64,000 nt of DNA from Gilvimarinus sp. DA14 (GTDB lineage Bacteria > Pseudomonadota > Gammaproteobacteria > Pseudomonadales > Cellvibrionaceae), in contig NZ_CP100350.1 in assembly GCF_024204685.1 (NCBI RefSeq), positions 744,001-808,000 on the forward strand. The letters are read 5' to 3'. The notes beneath the pieces are model-generated. The model made no database searches. It was not told where the DNA came from and was given only the letters and a program-made list of their open reading frames with translations. Positions within the stretch are counted from its first letter, which is position 1. Every line of letters starts with the position of its first letter. Position numbers and translations under genes: made by a program. Positions 17,010-27,196 of the stretch are shown here, one piece after another.

Positions 17010-17720
17010 ATGAACCTAATTCTGCTATTACCCGAAGATTTACGCTCAGAAAACATCGCCGAGATTCGTGATGCGCGGCGCATCGAACATATCACCCGTA
17101 TACAAAAGGCGCGTATCGGCGACAGTTTAAAAGTTGGTTTACTGGGCGGCCATATCGGCAGCGGGATTATCACCAAGCTCAGCACAGAAGCCATCACCTT
17201 GGCCATTGAGCTAAACCAAGCGCCCCCTTGCGCGGCAAAAATACGCGTTATCCTCGGGCTTCCCCGCCCCCCGATGCTCAAACGCAGCCTGCAAAATATG
17301 GCCGCCTTGGGAATAAAAGATATCGTATTACTGCAAAGTGCACGGGTAGAGAAAAGCTACTGGCAGTCCCCGCAGTTAACACCACAGAAGTTAACCGAGG
17401 AGCTAATCCTGGGCCTGGAACAAAGCTGTGACACACAATTACCGCAAATAACCTTTGCCAAGCGGTTTCGTCCTTTTATAGAAGATCAGCTTGAAAACTA
17501 TTGCGGTGAAGATAAAAAGCTGATCGCTCACCCCTATGTTGAGCACCCCTGCCCTTACCAGATACAAGAACCTCTGGTTTTAGCCATTGGGCCAGAGGGT
17601 GGCTTTCTCGATAAAGAACTGAATAGTTTTTGCCAAAGAGGCTTTCAGGGGGTTACTCTGGGGCCACGCATACTGCGTGTGGAAACAGCCATTCCGTATT
17701 TGCTTGGGCGCTTGAGCTAA
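17010..17720 (+). CDS. rsmE: 16S rRNA (uracil-1498-N3) methyltransferase RsmE
   Basis: RsmE methylates U1498 of 16S rRNA. The 236-residue product has an N-terminal PUA-like part (about 1-70) and a SPOUT methyltransferase domain with the family signatures LQNMAALGIKDIVLLQSARV, LAIGPEGGFLDKEL and the knotted end LGPRILRVETA. It lies directly after tRNA-Arg with no room for its own promoter and no clear ribosome binding site. Its last four bases overlap the convergent GGDEF-EAL gene. Confidence 0.94.
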   Translation: MNLILLLPEDLRSENIAEIRDARRIEHITRIQKARIGDSLKVGLLGGHIGSGIITKLSTEAITLAIELNQAPPCAAKIRVILGLPRPPMLKRSLQNMAALGIKDIVLLQSARVEKSYWQSPQLTPQKLTEELILGLEQSCDTQLPQITFAKRFRPFIEDQLENYCGEDKKLIAHPYVEHPCPYQIQEPLVLAIGPEGGFLDKELNSFCQRGFQGVTLGPRILRVETAIPYLLGRLS

Positions 17721-20158
17721 GCCTTATCCGCAAGGAACGACTCAAACCGATCTTTTCCCACCGCAGGGCTGAAATAAAAGCCCTGATAACAGTGACAGCC
17801 ATAATCGCGCAGAATATCGAGCTGCTCTAACTGCTCAACCCCTTCTGCTACAATTTCGAGCTCCAACAAGCGCCCCATGGTAATAATGGTTTCGACCAGC
17901 ACTCGATCACTGTGATCAACGATAATATCGCGGATAAAACTCTTATCAATTTTTAGTGTTGCTACAGGCAAGCGCTTTAAGTAACTAATAGACGAATACC
18001 CGGTGCCGAAATCATCCAAGGAAAAGCTTACCCCGTGGGCTTGTAAGCGGGTCATAGTGGCAATGGTTTCATCTACCTGCTGAATGACAATACCTTCGGT
18101 TACCTCCATATCCAACACATCGAAGGGCAAGTGGTATTTATCCAATGTTTGTATAACATCATCGGCAAAGCGATCGCGACGAAATTGCCGTGGGCTGATA
18201 TTAACACTAAGCCTCATACCTTCACGCCAAAGCCCCCGGTCAATCCAAGACTCTAAGTCGCTGCAGGCCTGCTCAATAACCCAATGTCCTACTTGTAAAA
18301 TCAAACCGGACGTTTCCAGCACTGGAATAAACTCCAGCGGGGAAACATTTCCCTTTTCCGGATGATGCCAGCGCAAGAGAGCCTCAGCGCCAACCACATT
18401 GCCAGTAACTACATCAATTTTAGGCTGATAATGCAGGGCAAACTGACGGTCCTCGAGCGCGCGATGTAAATCGCCCTCCAGCACCAATTGACGACTAACC
18501 TTATGCGCCATTTCTTCGTTAAAGAACTCAATCGCATCGCGCCCAGTCTCTTTCACTTGATACATAGCAGTATCTGCATAGCGAAGTAATTCGTGCACAC
18601 TGTTGTTTTTATCGGGATAGATAACCACCCCAACACTGCAAGTTACACGTAACTCCATATCCTCGTGTAGATACGGAACACAGATTAAAGAGCGTATTTT
18701 TTCGCTGATTTCACCAGCCTTTAACGCAGCTGTGTCAATATTTTGATCCAGTACAGTCAGAACTACCACAAATTCGTCACCGCTGAGACGGGCGACCAGA
18801 TCTTCCTCTCGTACCGAGGACTGCAGCCGGCGAGACACCTCTTGCAACATCCTGTCACCTACCGGGTGTCCCAATGAATCGTTGATATTTTTGAACTTAT
18901 CTAGGTCAATAAACAGTACCGCACCATAATACCCATGACGTTGAGCCCGCTTTGCTTCGTGCTCGAGCCTTTCAACCAATTGCAGCCGGTTCGGCAGGCC
19001 GGTAAGTGCGTCGTGATGGGCCATGTACTCCATTTTGGCCTGCGCATTCTTTCGCTCTGTTACATCAACCGAGACCACCAAGCTGACTTTCTCGTCGTAG
19101 TAATCCAGCGGCATCATGTGAGTTTGCAAATACAGTTGAGAGCCGTCTGCACCGACAAAGCTCTCTTCAATGACATCGACCTCCTCAGCGTCACGAATAA
19201 CGCGCAAATCATTAGCGAGAATAGTGTCTACGTCCAGGACGGAATCTTTTAGTAACTGCCGCACATGCACGTTGCGCATTTGCTCCGGGGTATAACCCAG
19301 GGTATCTGCCAGCGCTTTATTGGCGAACAGATAGTACCCCTCGATATTTCGCGCACCAATAAGCACCGGTAGGCTATCGACGATTTGCCTGAGATGCTCC
19401 TCACTTTTGCGCAGCGCCAACTCGACCGCCCGTCGCTTGGCAAGAGACAATTCAACCACATCCAATAACTGGTTACTGCTACTGATCACCGTACCCAGCT
19501 CATCGCGGCGGTGTGCCTTTAAGGGGGTTAGTCTTCTGACACCGGGCTGGTCTGGATCGATTGAATTAATCTCTTGGGATAGGCGCACCAAAGGCTTGGT
19601 AAGAATAAAGTAAAAGGCAATAAACAGAAGCACCACGAACAGAAAATTGCGCAGTATACCCACTAGCAGGTTCACTTCAGAGCGGCGGTAAAAACTCGCT
19701 AAGGCAAGGCTTTTATCAACCCGAAAAATGATTTCACCCGCGCCCTGAAGGCCATAGCCGGGGACCTTGAGCTGAGAGGCGTAGGTAAAATCCTCTCCAG
19801 CGACAACAGTGCTAAGCCAGCTGACATCTTCGTGGGAGTGTTCTCGGCGCACTTCGGCAAGGATGTTACCGCGCTCGTCTTTTACTACCACCTCGTCAAT
19901 AAACTGGTAGGTCAACAGGCCGTTGACCACTTCAAGGGCGAGATCGTTATCCAAAGTATGCACGGCGCGAGCGGCTGGAGGGGTGGCAACTTCGACCACA
20001 TGATCGATAAGTTGCTCCAACTCGCGAGATTGAGCTTTGTAATCGATATACACCTGCAGTGAGCTAATCACAAAGCTCACCACAAAAGCCAAAATAATGC
20101 CGATCTTAGCCAGTTGAAATGATATGCCTTCGAAAAATGAAGGCGAATTATCTTTCAT
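17717..20158 (-). CDS. Membrane GGDEF-EAL cyclic-di-GMP protein with PAS
   Basis: A bifunctional cyclic-di-GMP enzyme candidate. I choose the ATG at 20158 (813 aa); a TTG at 20170 overlapping the ald stop is possible. Order: membrane segment about 12-40, periplasmic sensor to about 165, second membrane segment about 165-190, HAMP-like linker, PAS (about 255-375), GGDEF (about 385-545) and EAL (about 560-810). GGDEF has SGDEF in place of GGDEF, a variant that is often active. The EAL part keeps EALLRW, NISPRQF, DMEVTEG, DDFGTG, LKIDKSFI and AEGVE, so phosphodiesterase activity is likely. It directly follows ald and may be co-transcribed. Confidence 0.92.
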   Translation of the reverse strand: MKDNSPSFFEGISFQLAKIGIILAFVVSFVISSLQVYIDYKAQSRELEQLIDHVVEVATPPAARAVHTLDNDLALEVVNGLLTYQFIDEVVVKDERGNILAEVRREHSHEDVSWLSTVVAGEDFTYASQLKVPGYGLQGAGEIIFRVDKSLALASFYRRSEVNLLVGILRNFLFVVLLFIAFYFILTKPLVRLSQEINSIDPDQPGVRRLTPLKAHRRDELGTVISSSNQLLDVVELSLAKRRAVELALRKSEEHLRQIVDSLPVLIGARNIEGYYLFANKALADTLGYTPEQMRNVHVRQLLKDSVLDVDTILANDLRVIRDAEEVDVIEESFVGADGSQLYLQTHMMPLDYYDEKVSLVVSVDVTERKNAQAKMEYMAHHDALTGLPNRLQLVERLEHEAKRAQRHGYYGAVLFIDLDKFKNINDSLGHPVGDRMLQEVSRRLQSSVREEDLVARLSGDEFVVVLTVLDQNIDTAALKAGEISEKIRSLICVPYLHEDMELRVTCSVGVVIYPDKNNSVHELLRYADTAMYQVKETGRDAIEFFNEEMAHKVSRQLVLEGDLHRALEDRQFALHYQPKIDVVTGNVVGAEALLRWHHPEKGNVSPLEFIPVLETSGLILQVGHWVIEQACSDLESWIDRGLWREGMRLSVNISPRQFRRDRFADDVIQTLDKYHLPFDVLDMEVTEGIVIQQVDETIATMTRLQAHGVSFSLDDFGTGYSSISYLKRLPVATLKIDKSFIRDIIVDHSDRVLVETIITMGRLLELEIVAEGVEQLEQLDILRDYGCHCYQGFYFSPAVGKDRFESFLADKA

Positions 20159-20166
20159 TATTGTGC

Positions 20167-21267
20167 TCAATCCTCAGATGGCGCCGTCGATTTCCAAGCT
20201 TGGGTCACTGCGCGGGCAACAACAGGGTGCACAATCCTCCCCTGCTCAATATTTATACCTGCCCGCAGCTGGGGATGCGACAATCCCGTTTGCGCCAAAA
20301 TCTTTACCAGCGGAAGTGTCGCATGGCACAGCGCTATTGTCGACGTTCGCGCCACGGCACTAGGAATATTAGCGACGCAATAATGCAACACGCCGTCCAC
20401 TTCATAGACTGGCCGAGTGTGTGTGGTCGGCTGAGACGTTGCAAAGCAACCGCCCTGATCAATGGCCACATCCACCAGCACACTGCCCGGGCGCATCCGC
20501 GCAACCTGCTTTCGACTGAGCAATTGCGGTGCCCTATCCCCCGGCAAGAGCACAGCACCAATACACATATCACTTTGCGCCGCCAGCTCTGCGACGCGCG
20601 CGGGTGCTGCATACTCTAAAGATACTCTGCCGGCAAAAAGCTCATCAAGCTGCCGCAAGCGTGCCAGCGAAGTGTCCAAAACACTGACCCTGGCGCCCAA
20701 GCCCAGCGCCACGCGCGCCGCCTGGGTACCCACAATACCTCCACCGATAACGGTCACCTGCGCGGCTGGCACTCCGCCCACTTGACCCAGGAGTATGCCG
20801 CGCCCGCCTTGGGGCTTTTCCAGATAATGCGCCCCGGCCTGAGCCGCCAGACGCCCGGCAATCTCAGACATAGGTGTCAGCAGTGGCAGGTGCCCAGCTT
20901 CATCGGCGACGGTTTCGTAACCAATGGCGGTGACACCAATATCGCATAGCCTGCGCGCCAAGTCAGGGGAAGCGGCCAAATGGAGAAAGGTAAACAATTT
21001 ATGGGAGGGTTTGAGCAGTCTGCACTCGTGCGCCTGGGGCTCTTTTACTTTAACAATCAGCTCGGCTGCGGTGAACACTTCACCTGCCTCGGATACCACT
21101 TGCGCACCCAACTCAGCGTACTCGGCATCGCTAAAGCCACTGGCCTCACCCGCTGATGCCTGCACAAATATGCTGTGCCCCGCAGCAATCAGTTCAGCCG
21201 CCGCAGCCGGCGTCAGGGCAACCCGATACTCTTCGCTTTTAATCTCAAGGGGTACACCAATTCGCAC
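20167..21267 (-). CDS. ald: Alanine dehydrogenase
   Basis: Catalyses reversible NAD-dependent deamination of L-alanine to pyruvate. The 366-residue product starts at a GTG preceded by AGGAGG. It has the AlaDH N-terminal MRIGVPLEIKSEEYRVALTP, the catalytic-region VKVKEPQAHE and LHLAASPDLA, the nucleotide-binding VTVIGGGIVGTQAARVALGL and VDVAIDQGGCF, and ends near the family length (about 370). Key lysine and histidine positions appear intact. Its stop region abuts the downstream GGDEF-EAL gene. Confidence 0.93.
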   Translation of the reverse strand: MRIGVPLEIKSEEYRVALTPAAAAELIAAGHSIFVQASAGEASGFSDAEYAELGAQVVSEAGEVFTAAELIVKVKEPQAHECRLLKPSHKLFTFLHLAASPDLARRLCDIGVTAIGYETVADEAGHLPLLTPMSEIAGRLAAQAGAHYLEKPQGGRGILLGQVGGVPAAQVTVIGGGIVGTQAARVALGLGARVSVLDTSLARLRQLDELFAGRVSLEYAAPARVAELAAQSDMCIGAVLLPGDRAPQLLSRKQVARMRPGSVLVDVAIDQGGCFATSQPTTHTRPVYEVDGVLHYCVANIPSAVARTSTIALCHATLPLVKILAQTGLSHPQLRAGINIEQGRIVHPVVARAVTQAWKSTAPSED

Positions 21268-21336
21268 TACAACCTCCTGAAGTTATGGATCATCGGCTCA
21301 AGGCAGCCTGAGCGATATACCTTCAGTATAGAGGTG

Positions 21337-22227
21337 TTATATCTCCATGGCGTTAATAAACGCTGGCCCCGCATAGGGCTTTCCCTGGCCGGAGTCTGCC
21401 GTGTCAGGCTGAGTCTGCTGAGGGGACAAGCCTGCAAAGTCAAACAGATTGCGATCGGCCAATTGCGACGGCGCGACATTACAAATGGCGGTAAAAATAG
21501 TTTCAACCCGACCCGGATGTGATTTTTCCCAATCGCCCAGCATTTGCTTGATCACCTGGCGCTGTAAATTCTCCTGCGACCCACACAAATTGCAGGGAAT
21601 AATCGGAAAGTCACGGGCTTCGGCAAAGGCCGCTAAATCTTTTTCTTTACAGTAGGCCAAGGGTCGAATCAGCACATTGCGGCCGTTATCGGCCAACAAT
21701 TTAGGGGGCATAGCCTTCAATTTACCGCCGTAAAACATGTTCAAAAATAACGTTTCGATAATGTCGTCGCGGTGGTGGCCAAGAGCGATCTTATTGGCCC
21801 CAATTTCATCGGCAAAACTGTAAAGCGTGCCACGGCGCAGTCGCGAGCAGAGACCACATGTGGTTTTTCCCTCTGGTACAACTTCTTTGACGATGCTGTA
21901 GGTATCTTTTTCCACGATGTGATAATCAATACCAATAGCATCCAGGTATTGAGGAAGCACATGTTCAGGAAAGCCCGGCTGCTTTTGGTCCATATTGACC
22001 GCCACCAGCTCAAAATTTACCGGTGCGGTTTTCTGCAGACTGAGTAAAATATCGAGCATGCCATAGGAGTCCTTGCCACCCGACAGGCACACCATTATTT
22101 TGTCGCCCTCTTCAATCATATTGAAGTCAGCAATGGCCGAGCCCACCTGCCGTCGCAGGCGCTTTTGCAACTTGTTAAATTCCAGCCGCTCTTTGCGCGT
22201 TGCCGCTTCAGATGCCGTGTCGCTCAT
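21337..22227 (-). CDS. ttcA: tRNA 2-thiocytidine(32) synthetase TtcA
   Basis: TtcA puts sulfur on cytidine 32 of certain tRNAs using ATP and an iron-sulfur cluster. The 296-residue product has the PP-loop SGGKDS (about residue 49), LALGHHRDD-like segment [20 protein letters not shown], and the paired CxxC motifs TTCGLCSR and IPCNLCGS. Length is normal. A TACAAT at 22264-22269 (minus strand) 37 bases upstream could be its -10 box. Confidence 0.95.
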   Translation of the reverse strand: MSDTASEAATRKERLEFNKLQKRLRRQVGSAIADFNMIEEGDKIMVCLSGGKDSYGMLDILLSLQKTAPVNFELVAVNMDQKQPGFPEHVLPQYLDAIGIDYHIVEKDTYSIVKEVVPEGKTTCGLCSRLRRGTLYSFADEIGANKIALGHHRDDIIETLFLNMFYGGKLKAMPPKLLADNGRNVLIRPLAYCKEKDLAAFAEARDFPIIPCNLCGSQENLQRQVIKQMLGDWEKSHPGRVETIFTAICNVAPSQLADRNLFDFAGLSPQQTQPDTADSGQGKPYAGPAFINAMEI

Positions 22228-22447
22228 GCAATGCTTTCCAACCTGTCTTGAATTCGGGGCGCCATTGTACGGATTTTACCCAGAGGATGGAATTGTCTTT
22301 GCCGCCGGGCGGCACCAGTTTGCCGGATAAGCGTCCAGCGTTTTACCCGAATTGCGTGCAGCCCAGGCGGTGCGTGGCCGACAGCCCAATGGCACAGCCT
22401 TTGCTCTGGCGGTATTAACCCGCTAATTCATCATCTGAGACGCACCT

Positions 22448-23203
22448 ATGTCACTGCTTAGTCGCCTATTCAGTAAAAAGAGCGAACTTCCCAAACCGCA
22501 AACGTCCAGCGCGAGCAGTCCCCCACCCTGCTCTTTGCAAGCACTAGCGCAGCTAGAGCTCTGGTACAGTAAGCGCCAGTTTATCGGAGTAAAAATTCCG
22601 GGCATCGAAACCAGCTACCAAAGCATGGTGTTGGCGGTGGACAAAGCGCGCGGGCTGATCTGGCTGGATGAGTTGAATCCGAACAACTTGAGCGCAAACG
22701 TAGCCGAGAAACTGATAATAGAACAACGCCATGGGGACGAGATCATCAGCATGACCCTGGAACGGCTGGACACGGCCGCGCCGCGCCGGGAGATTGCCTG
22801 TTTATTACCGCACGAAATACACTACCGCCCGCGTCGCAGCTGGGAAAGATTCACCCTGCCGGGCGAGCCGCTAAAAGCAAAAGTGCGCAGCGTCGGCAGC
22901 GAACCGCAAACAGTGAACATTATCAACTTATCTGGCGGGGGGATGCGCCTGGCGCTGCCAGGCAATCATCTTGGCTCATTACATCGCGAAGCCTTCTTGC
23001 CCCTTTGCGAATTTCAATTAGGCAAGCTACATATAAGTACGCAGGCGCACGTAAAATCGGCGCGGGTTGTCACCACCCCATACCGTCACACTCAAGTGAG
23101 CGTGGCATTTGCCGATATTCCGCTAAGCACACAAAGAGCGCTGGCAAGCCAATTACAGCGCCTGTCTGATCTATATCGCAGCAGCGAAAGATCAGCAGCC
23201 TAA
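22448..23203 (+). CDS. PilZ-domain protein (YcgR-like)
   Basis: A probable cyclic-di-GMP effector. The 251-residue protein has an N-terminal beta-rich region (about 45-115) resembling the flagellar-brake domain of YcgR and a PilZ domain with the ligand motifs RRSWER (129-134, RxxxR type) and NLSGGG (160-165, NxSxxG type). The next gene is an Aer-like receptor, so a role in motility control is plausible. In YcgR this fold slows the flagellar motor; the target here is unknown. Confidence 0.8.
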   Translation: MSLLSRLFSKKSELPKPQTSSASSPPPCSLQALAQLELWYSKRQFIGVKIPGIETSYQSMVLAVDKARGLIWLDELNPNNLSANVAEKLIIEQRHGDEIISMTLERLDTAAPRREIACLLPHEIHYRPRRSWERFTLPGEPLKAKVRSVGSEPQTVNIINLSGGGMRLALPGNHLGSLHREAFLPLCEFQLGKLHISTQAHVKSARVVTTPYRHTQVSVAFADIPLSTQRALASQLQRLSDLYRSSERSAA

Positions 23204-23225
23204 CTGCAACACTAAGGGAAAAACC

Positions 23226-24791
23226 ATGCGTAACAATGGGCCGGTCACTCAAAAAGAAGTTCCAGTAAAACCCGGCGAAGAAATCGTCTCTGCCACCGAC
23301 TTAAACAGTAAAATCGTTTACTGCAACGACACCTTTTGCACAATAAGCGGTTTTGAAGAATCCGAGCTAATCGGCCAGCCACATAATATTCTGCGCCACC
23401 CAGATATGCCCAGCGACGCCTTTGCCATGCTCTGGGGGGCCTTAAAGCAGGGCAATGCCTGGATGGGGCTAGTAAAAAACCGCTGTAAAAATGGCGATCA
23501 TTACTGGGTCGACGCCTATGTCACTCCGGTGGGCGAAGGTGGAAAAACCACAGGTTATGAATCAGTGCGGGTACGCGCTGATTCCACGCTGGTGCAAAGA
23601 GCTGAGCAATGCTACAGCCGCTTGCGACAAGGTAAATCTTACTGCTCTGCAGCGGTTAAAATCTGGCAGCGCAGCCAAGTGGCCGTGGCGACTTTTGTGG
23701 TGGCACTGCTACTGCTCACCGCTATCGGTTTTCTCAGTGGCACCGGCCTATCAATCACGGCGCTCACGGTAAGCGCCGCAGCACTAGCGCTATGCGCCCA
23801 TTTGGGGGCAGGTTTGCTGCTTAAAGTGCCGCTTAACCGCGCTCGCGAAACCCACAGTGATCCACTCGCCGCTTTTATCTATACCGGCAGAGCCGATGCC
23901 ATTGGGGAAATCATGCTGGCCAATATCGCCCAACGCGCCAGGCTTCGCACTGCGCTGGGCCGCTTTGAATCCTCTGCCGGAGACGTTGCCAGACATGCCA
24001 AGGAAGCCCGTCAGCAAGCCGAGCAAACCTTCTCTCATATCGACGAACAGCGCCAGCAAACGGCCAATGTCGCTCATGCCATGAGCCAGATGAGCCTTGC
24101 AGTACAAGAAGTAGCCTCTGGGGCCACGCAAACTTCCAGCGCTACCCGCGAGGCGTTAAAAGAGGTAGAGCGCGGCCGCACTGTAATTGTCAGCGCCGGG
24201 GCCGCCATTGGCGACTTATCTAATACTGTGGGCGGATTAAGTGAGGTACTGAACCGTTTAATCGAGCGCAGCCGCAACATCGGCTCTGTGGTGGATGTGA
24301 TTCGGGGTATTGCCGAGCAAACCAACCTGTTAGCGCTCAATGCGGCGATCGAGGCCGCCCGAGCTGGAGAACAGGGGCGCGGCTTCGCCGTAGTGGCCGA
24401 TGAGGTACGCACCCTGGCTCAGCGCACCCAACAATCGACTGAAGATATCCAGGGAATGATCGCAGAACTCACCCAGACCACCACTCTCGCCGATGACCAG
24501 ATGCAGGACTGCCATTCCCATGTGGAGCGCAGCAACACTGAAATGGAGAAAATCACCCAGGCCCTGCAGTCAATTGCCGGAGCCGTGGAGACCATCGATC
24601 AGATGTCCCATCAAATTGCCGCGGCGGCGGAACAGCAGTCAGCCAGCGCCAGCGATATTGATCGAAATACCCGCAATATCACTGATATTGCGGAATCGGC
24701 GCAATCGCAAATCCAAGAAGCGGATCGCCTTAACCAAGCGGTTGCCACATTAACGCAAAACCAGTTTGAGTTAGTGAAACGGTTCCAATAG
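23226..24791 (+). CDS. Aer-like PAS chemoreceptor
   Basis: A methyl-accepting protein of the aerotaxis type: N-terminal PAS domain (about 15-120, with [20 protein letters not shown] and [14 protein letters not shown] as in Aer), two membrane stretches (about 155-205), and a C-terminal signalling domain whose hairpin tip ([20 protein letters not shown]) lies near residue 360. The 521-residue length matches Aer. Aer binds FAD in PAS and reports redox state to CheA through CheW. It is 22 bases after the PilZ gene and probably co-transcribed. Confidence 0.9.
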   Translation: MRNNGPVTQKEVPVKPGEEIVSATDLNSKIVYCNDTFCTISGFEESELIGQPHNILRHPDMPSDAFAMLWGALKQGNAWMGLVKNRCKNGDHYWVDAYVTPVGEGGKTTGYESVRVRADSTLVQRAEQCYSRLRQGKSYCSAAVKIWQRSQVAVATFVVALLLLTAIGFLSGTGLSITALTVSAAALALCAHLGAGLLLKVPLNRARETHSDPLAAFIYTGRADAIGEIMLANIAQRARLRTALGRFESSAGDVARHAKEARQQAEQTFSHIDEQRQQTANVAHAMSQMSLAVQEVASGATQTSSATREALKEVERGRTVIVSAGAAIGDLSNTVGGLSEVLNRLIERSRNIGSVVDVIRGIAEQTNLLALNAAIEAARAGEQGRGFAVVADEVRTLAQRTQQSTEDIQGMIAELTQTTTLADDQMQDCHSHVERSNTEMEKITQALQSIAGAVETIDQMSHQIAAAAEQQSASASDIDRNTRNITDIAESAQSQIQEADRLNQAVATLTQNQFELVKRFQ

Positions 24792-24826
24792 TACACTGGA
24801 CATAAACGACTAAGCCTTTTAGCCTT

Positions 24827-24853
24827 GGGCGCCTCTGACACGCAAAGGCGCCC
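24827..24853 (+). other. Hairpin between the Aer-like gene and bioA
   Basis: GGGCGCCT and AGGCGCCC form a perfect 8-bp stem around an 11-base loop. No T run follows, so a terminator is not clear; it ends 24 bases before the bioA ATG and could also affect bioA translation. Confidence 0.4.
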
Positions 24854-24877
24854 GACTGATCGATTGGGCTAAAAGTT

Positions 24878-26167
24878 ATGCATTTATCCAACGAACAAGT
24901 ACTCGAGCTGGACCGCGAACATGTCTGGCACCCATATTCATCATTTTTAAATCCGACTCCGACCTTCGCCGTAAAGCGCGCCGAAGGCGTGAGGCTGTAT
25001 TTGCATGACGGCCGCACGCTGATTGACGGCATGTCCTCCTGGTGGAGCGTATTGCATGGCTACAATCATCCGCGCCTTAATCGCGCCCTTAACGAGCAGG
25101 CCGAGGCCATGAGCCATGTGATGTTCGGAGGTCTGACCCACGAGCCCGCGGTGCGGCTGTGCGAAAAGCTGGTTAAACACTCCCCTGCCGGCTTAAACAA
25201 GGTCTTTTTATCGGACTCCGGCTCGGTGAGCGTCGAGGTGGCTATGAAAATGGCCCTGCAATATTGGCATTCAGCGGGACAACCGCAAAAGCATCGTTTT
25301 ATTGCACTGAAAAATGCCTATCACGGCGATACCTTCGGCGCGATGAGCGTGTGCGATCCGGTGACCGGAATGCATCATTTATTCGCCGAAAACCTGATGC
25401 AGCAGTATTTTGCCGAGCGCCCTCAGGCGCGCTTTGGCGAGACGCTGCAACCTCAGGATATAGCCAGTATTCAGCACTTGCTTGAGAACAAAAAAGATGT
25501 GGCCGCGGTGATTGTTGAACCCATTGTTCAAGGGGCGGGCGGCATGTGGATGTACAGTGCCGACTACCTCAAGGCGCTGCGCGAGTTGTGCGATAAACAC
25601 GATGTGCTGCTCATAGCCGACGAAATCGCCACCGGCTTCGGCCGCACCGGCAAGTTGTTTGCCTGTGAGCACGCTGATATCAGCCCCGACATTCTCTGCC
25701 TGGGCAAAACCTTGACCGGCGGCTATATGACCCTAGCGGCGACTCTGTGCAACGATAAGGTCAGTGAGGGTATTTGCCGCGGCGAGGCTGGAGTGTTTAT
25801 GCACGGCCCAACGTTTATGGGCAACCCGCTGGCCTGTGCAGTGGCCTGCGAGAGCATCGATATGCTGCTGGAAAACGATTGGCAAGCCAATATAAAGCGC
25901 CTCGAAACACAGCTGAAGATAGAATTGGATGCCTGCCGCAAGCTCAAAGCAGTGGCAGATGTACGGGTGCTGGGAGGGATAGGCGTGGTAGAGCTACACA
26001 AGGCTCAAGCACTGGAGCAACTGCAACCGGCCTTTGTGGAACAGGGAATCTGGGTCAGGCCTTTCGGCAAACTGGTGTACATCATGCCGCCCTACTGCAT
26101 CAGCGAGGCGGACCTGACCACGCTGACACAGGGTATTTACCGGGTCGTTAGTAAACTCAAATCATAG
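24878..26167 (+). CDS. bioA: Adenosylmethionine-8-amino-7-oxononanoate aminotransferase BioA
   Basis: BioA makes 7,8-diaminopelargonate in biotin synthesis with PLP. The 429-residue product shows [43 protein letters not shown], the PLP aspartate region [20 protein letters not shown], the PLP lysine in [12 protein letters not shown], and [13 protein letters not shown], all BioA-specific. No other biotin gene is nearby. Its 3' end overlaps the convergent trpS by 11 bases. Confidence 0.96.
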   Translation: MHLSNEQVLELDREHVWHPYSSFLNPTPTFAVKRAEGVRLYLHDGRTLIDGMSSWWSVLHGYNHPRLNRALNEQAEAMSHVMFGGLTHEPAVRLCEKLVKHSPAGLNKVFLSDSGSVSVEVAMKMALQYWHSAGQPQKHRFIALKNAYHGDTFGAMSVCDPVTGMHHLFAENLMQQYFAERPQARFGETLQPQDIASIQHLLENKKDVAAVIVEPIVQGAGGMWMYSADYLKALRELCDKHDVLLIADEIATGFGRTGKLFACEHADISPDILCLGKTLTGGYMTLAATLCNDKVSEGICRGEAGVFMHGPTFMGNPLACAVACESIDMLLENDWQANIKRLETQLKIELDACRKLKAVADVRVLGGIGVVELHKAQALEQLQPAFVEQGIWVRPFGKLVYIMPPYCISEADLTTLTQGIYRVVSKLKS

Positions 26168-27164
26168 GCTTTAAACCAACGGCGCGGCGCACCTTTTCTA
26201 ACAAAGGTGCGCTGTGCTCACGAGCTTTGGCAGCGCCGGCCTGAAGTATCTCTTCGATGTCTGCAGGACGCTCCATCAAGTCGAAATACTTTTCTCTCGC
26301 CTCGCCTATTTGACCGTTAATCAGCTCGAAAAGCTCTCGCTTGGCCTCACCCCAGGCAATGCCCTGGGCGAATTTATCGCGCATTTCAGCCACTTGAGTG
26401 TCACTGGCGAAAGCCTCCCAAATTTGGAATACCGTTGAGGTATCCGGGTCTTTCGCCTCGCCCGGCTCAAGCAAATTGGTTTTAATTTTATTGATGTGCT
26501 TTTTCAGCTGTTTTTCTGTTAAAAACAGAGGAATGGTGTTGTTGTAGCTCTTGCTCATTTTGCGGCCATCAAGGCCATTCAAGGTGGCCACTTTATCATC
26601 TACCACCGCCTCGGGCAGCGCAAAGTGTTCACCGTAATGATGATTGAAACGAGCCGCAATATCGCGTGCCATCTCGATATGTTGAATCTGGTCTTTGCCC
26701 ACAGGAACTTTATTGGCGTTGAACATTAAAATATCCGCCGCCATTAACACCGGGTAATTGTACAAACCCATAGTAATGCCATAGTCTGGATCTTCGCCCG
26801 CCTCTTCGTTAGCAGCCACTGCCGCTTTGTAAGCATGGGCGCGATTCATCAGGCCTTTGGCCGCCATGCAAGTGAGAAACCAGCACAACTCAGTAATTTC
26901 AGGCACATCTGACTGACGATAAAAAACCGCTTTGTCGGTATTTAAGCCCAGCGCAAGCCAGGTCGCCGCAATTTCCCGACGCGACTGTTCTACACGCTCC
27001 GGATCATGGCATTTGATCAATGCATGGTAATCGGCGAGAAAATAAAACGACTCAAAGGACGGGTCTTCACTGGCGGCAATCGCTGGGCGAATGGCCCCCA
27101 CATAGTTACCCAGGTGCGGCGTCCCTGTGGTGGTGATACCGGTCAGTACTCGTTGCTTGCTCAT
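26157..27164 (-). CDS. trpS: Tryptophanyl-tRNA synthetase
   Basis: Charges tRNA-Trp. The 335-residue class Ic synthetase has the HIGH-type motif in [18 protein letters not shown] and the KMSKS motif in [17 protein letters not shown], with [22 protein letters not shown] between them. Length is normal for the compact bacterial form. It is convergent with bioA; the next gene on its strand (27197) ends 32 bases upstream. Confidence 0.96.
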   Translation of the reverse strand: MSKQRVLTGITTTGTPHLGNYVGAIRPAIAASEDPSFESFYFLADYHALIKCHDPERVEQSRREIAATWLALGLNTDKAVFYRQSDVPEITELCWFLTCMAAKGLMNRAHAYKAAVAANEEAGEDPDYGITMGLYNYPVLMAADILMFNANKVPVGKDQIQHIEMARDIAARFNHHYGEHFALPEAVVDDKVATLNGLDGRKMSKSYNNTIPLFLTEKQLKKHINKIKTNLLEPGEAKDPDTSTVFQIWEAFASDTQVAEMRDKFAQGIAWGEAKRELFELINGQIGEAREKYFDLMERPADIEEILQAGAAKAREHSAPLLEKVRRAVGLKPMI

Positions 27165-27196
27165 CAGACTCTCTTCGTTGGTTCAAAAGCGGGGGC

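Noticed and set aside
22228-22447. Possible degenerate gene between ttcA and the PilZ gene
   Set aside because: Short plus-strand frames interrupted by stops can be read, but neither matches anything I recognise; treated as intergenic, with a possible ttcA -10 box at 22264-22269.
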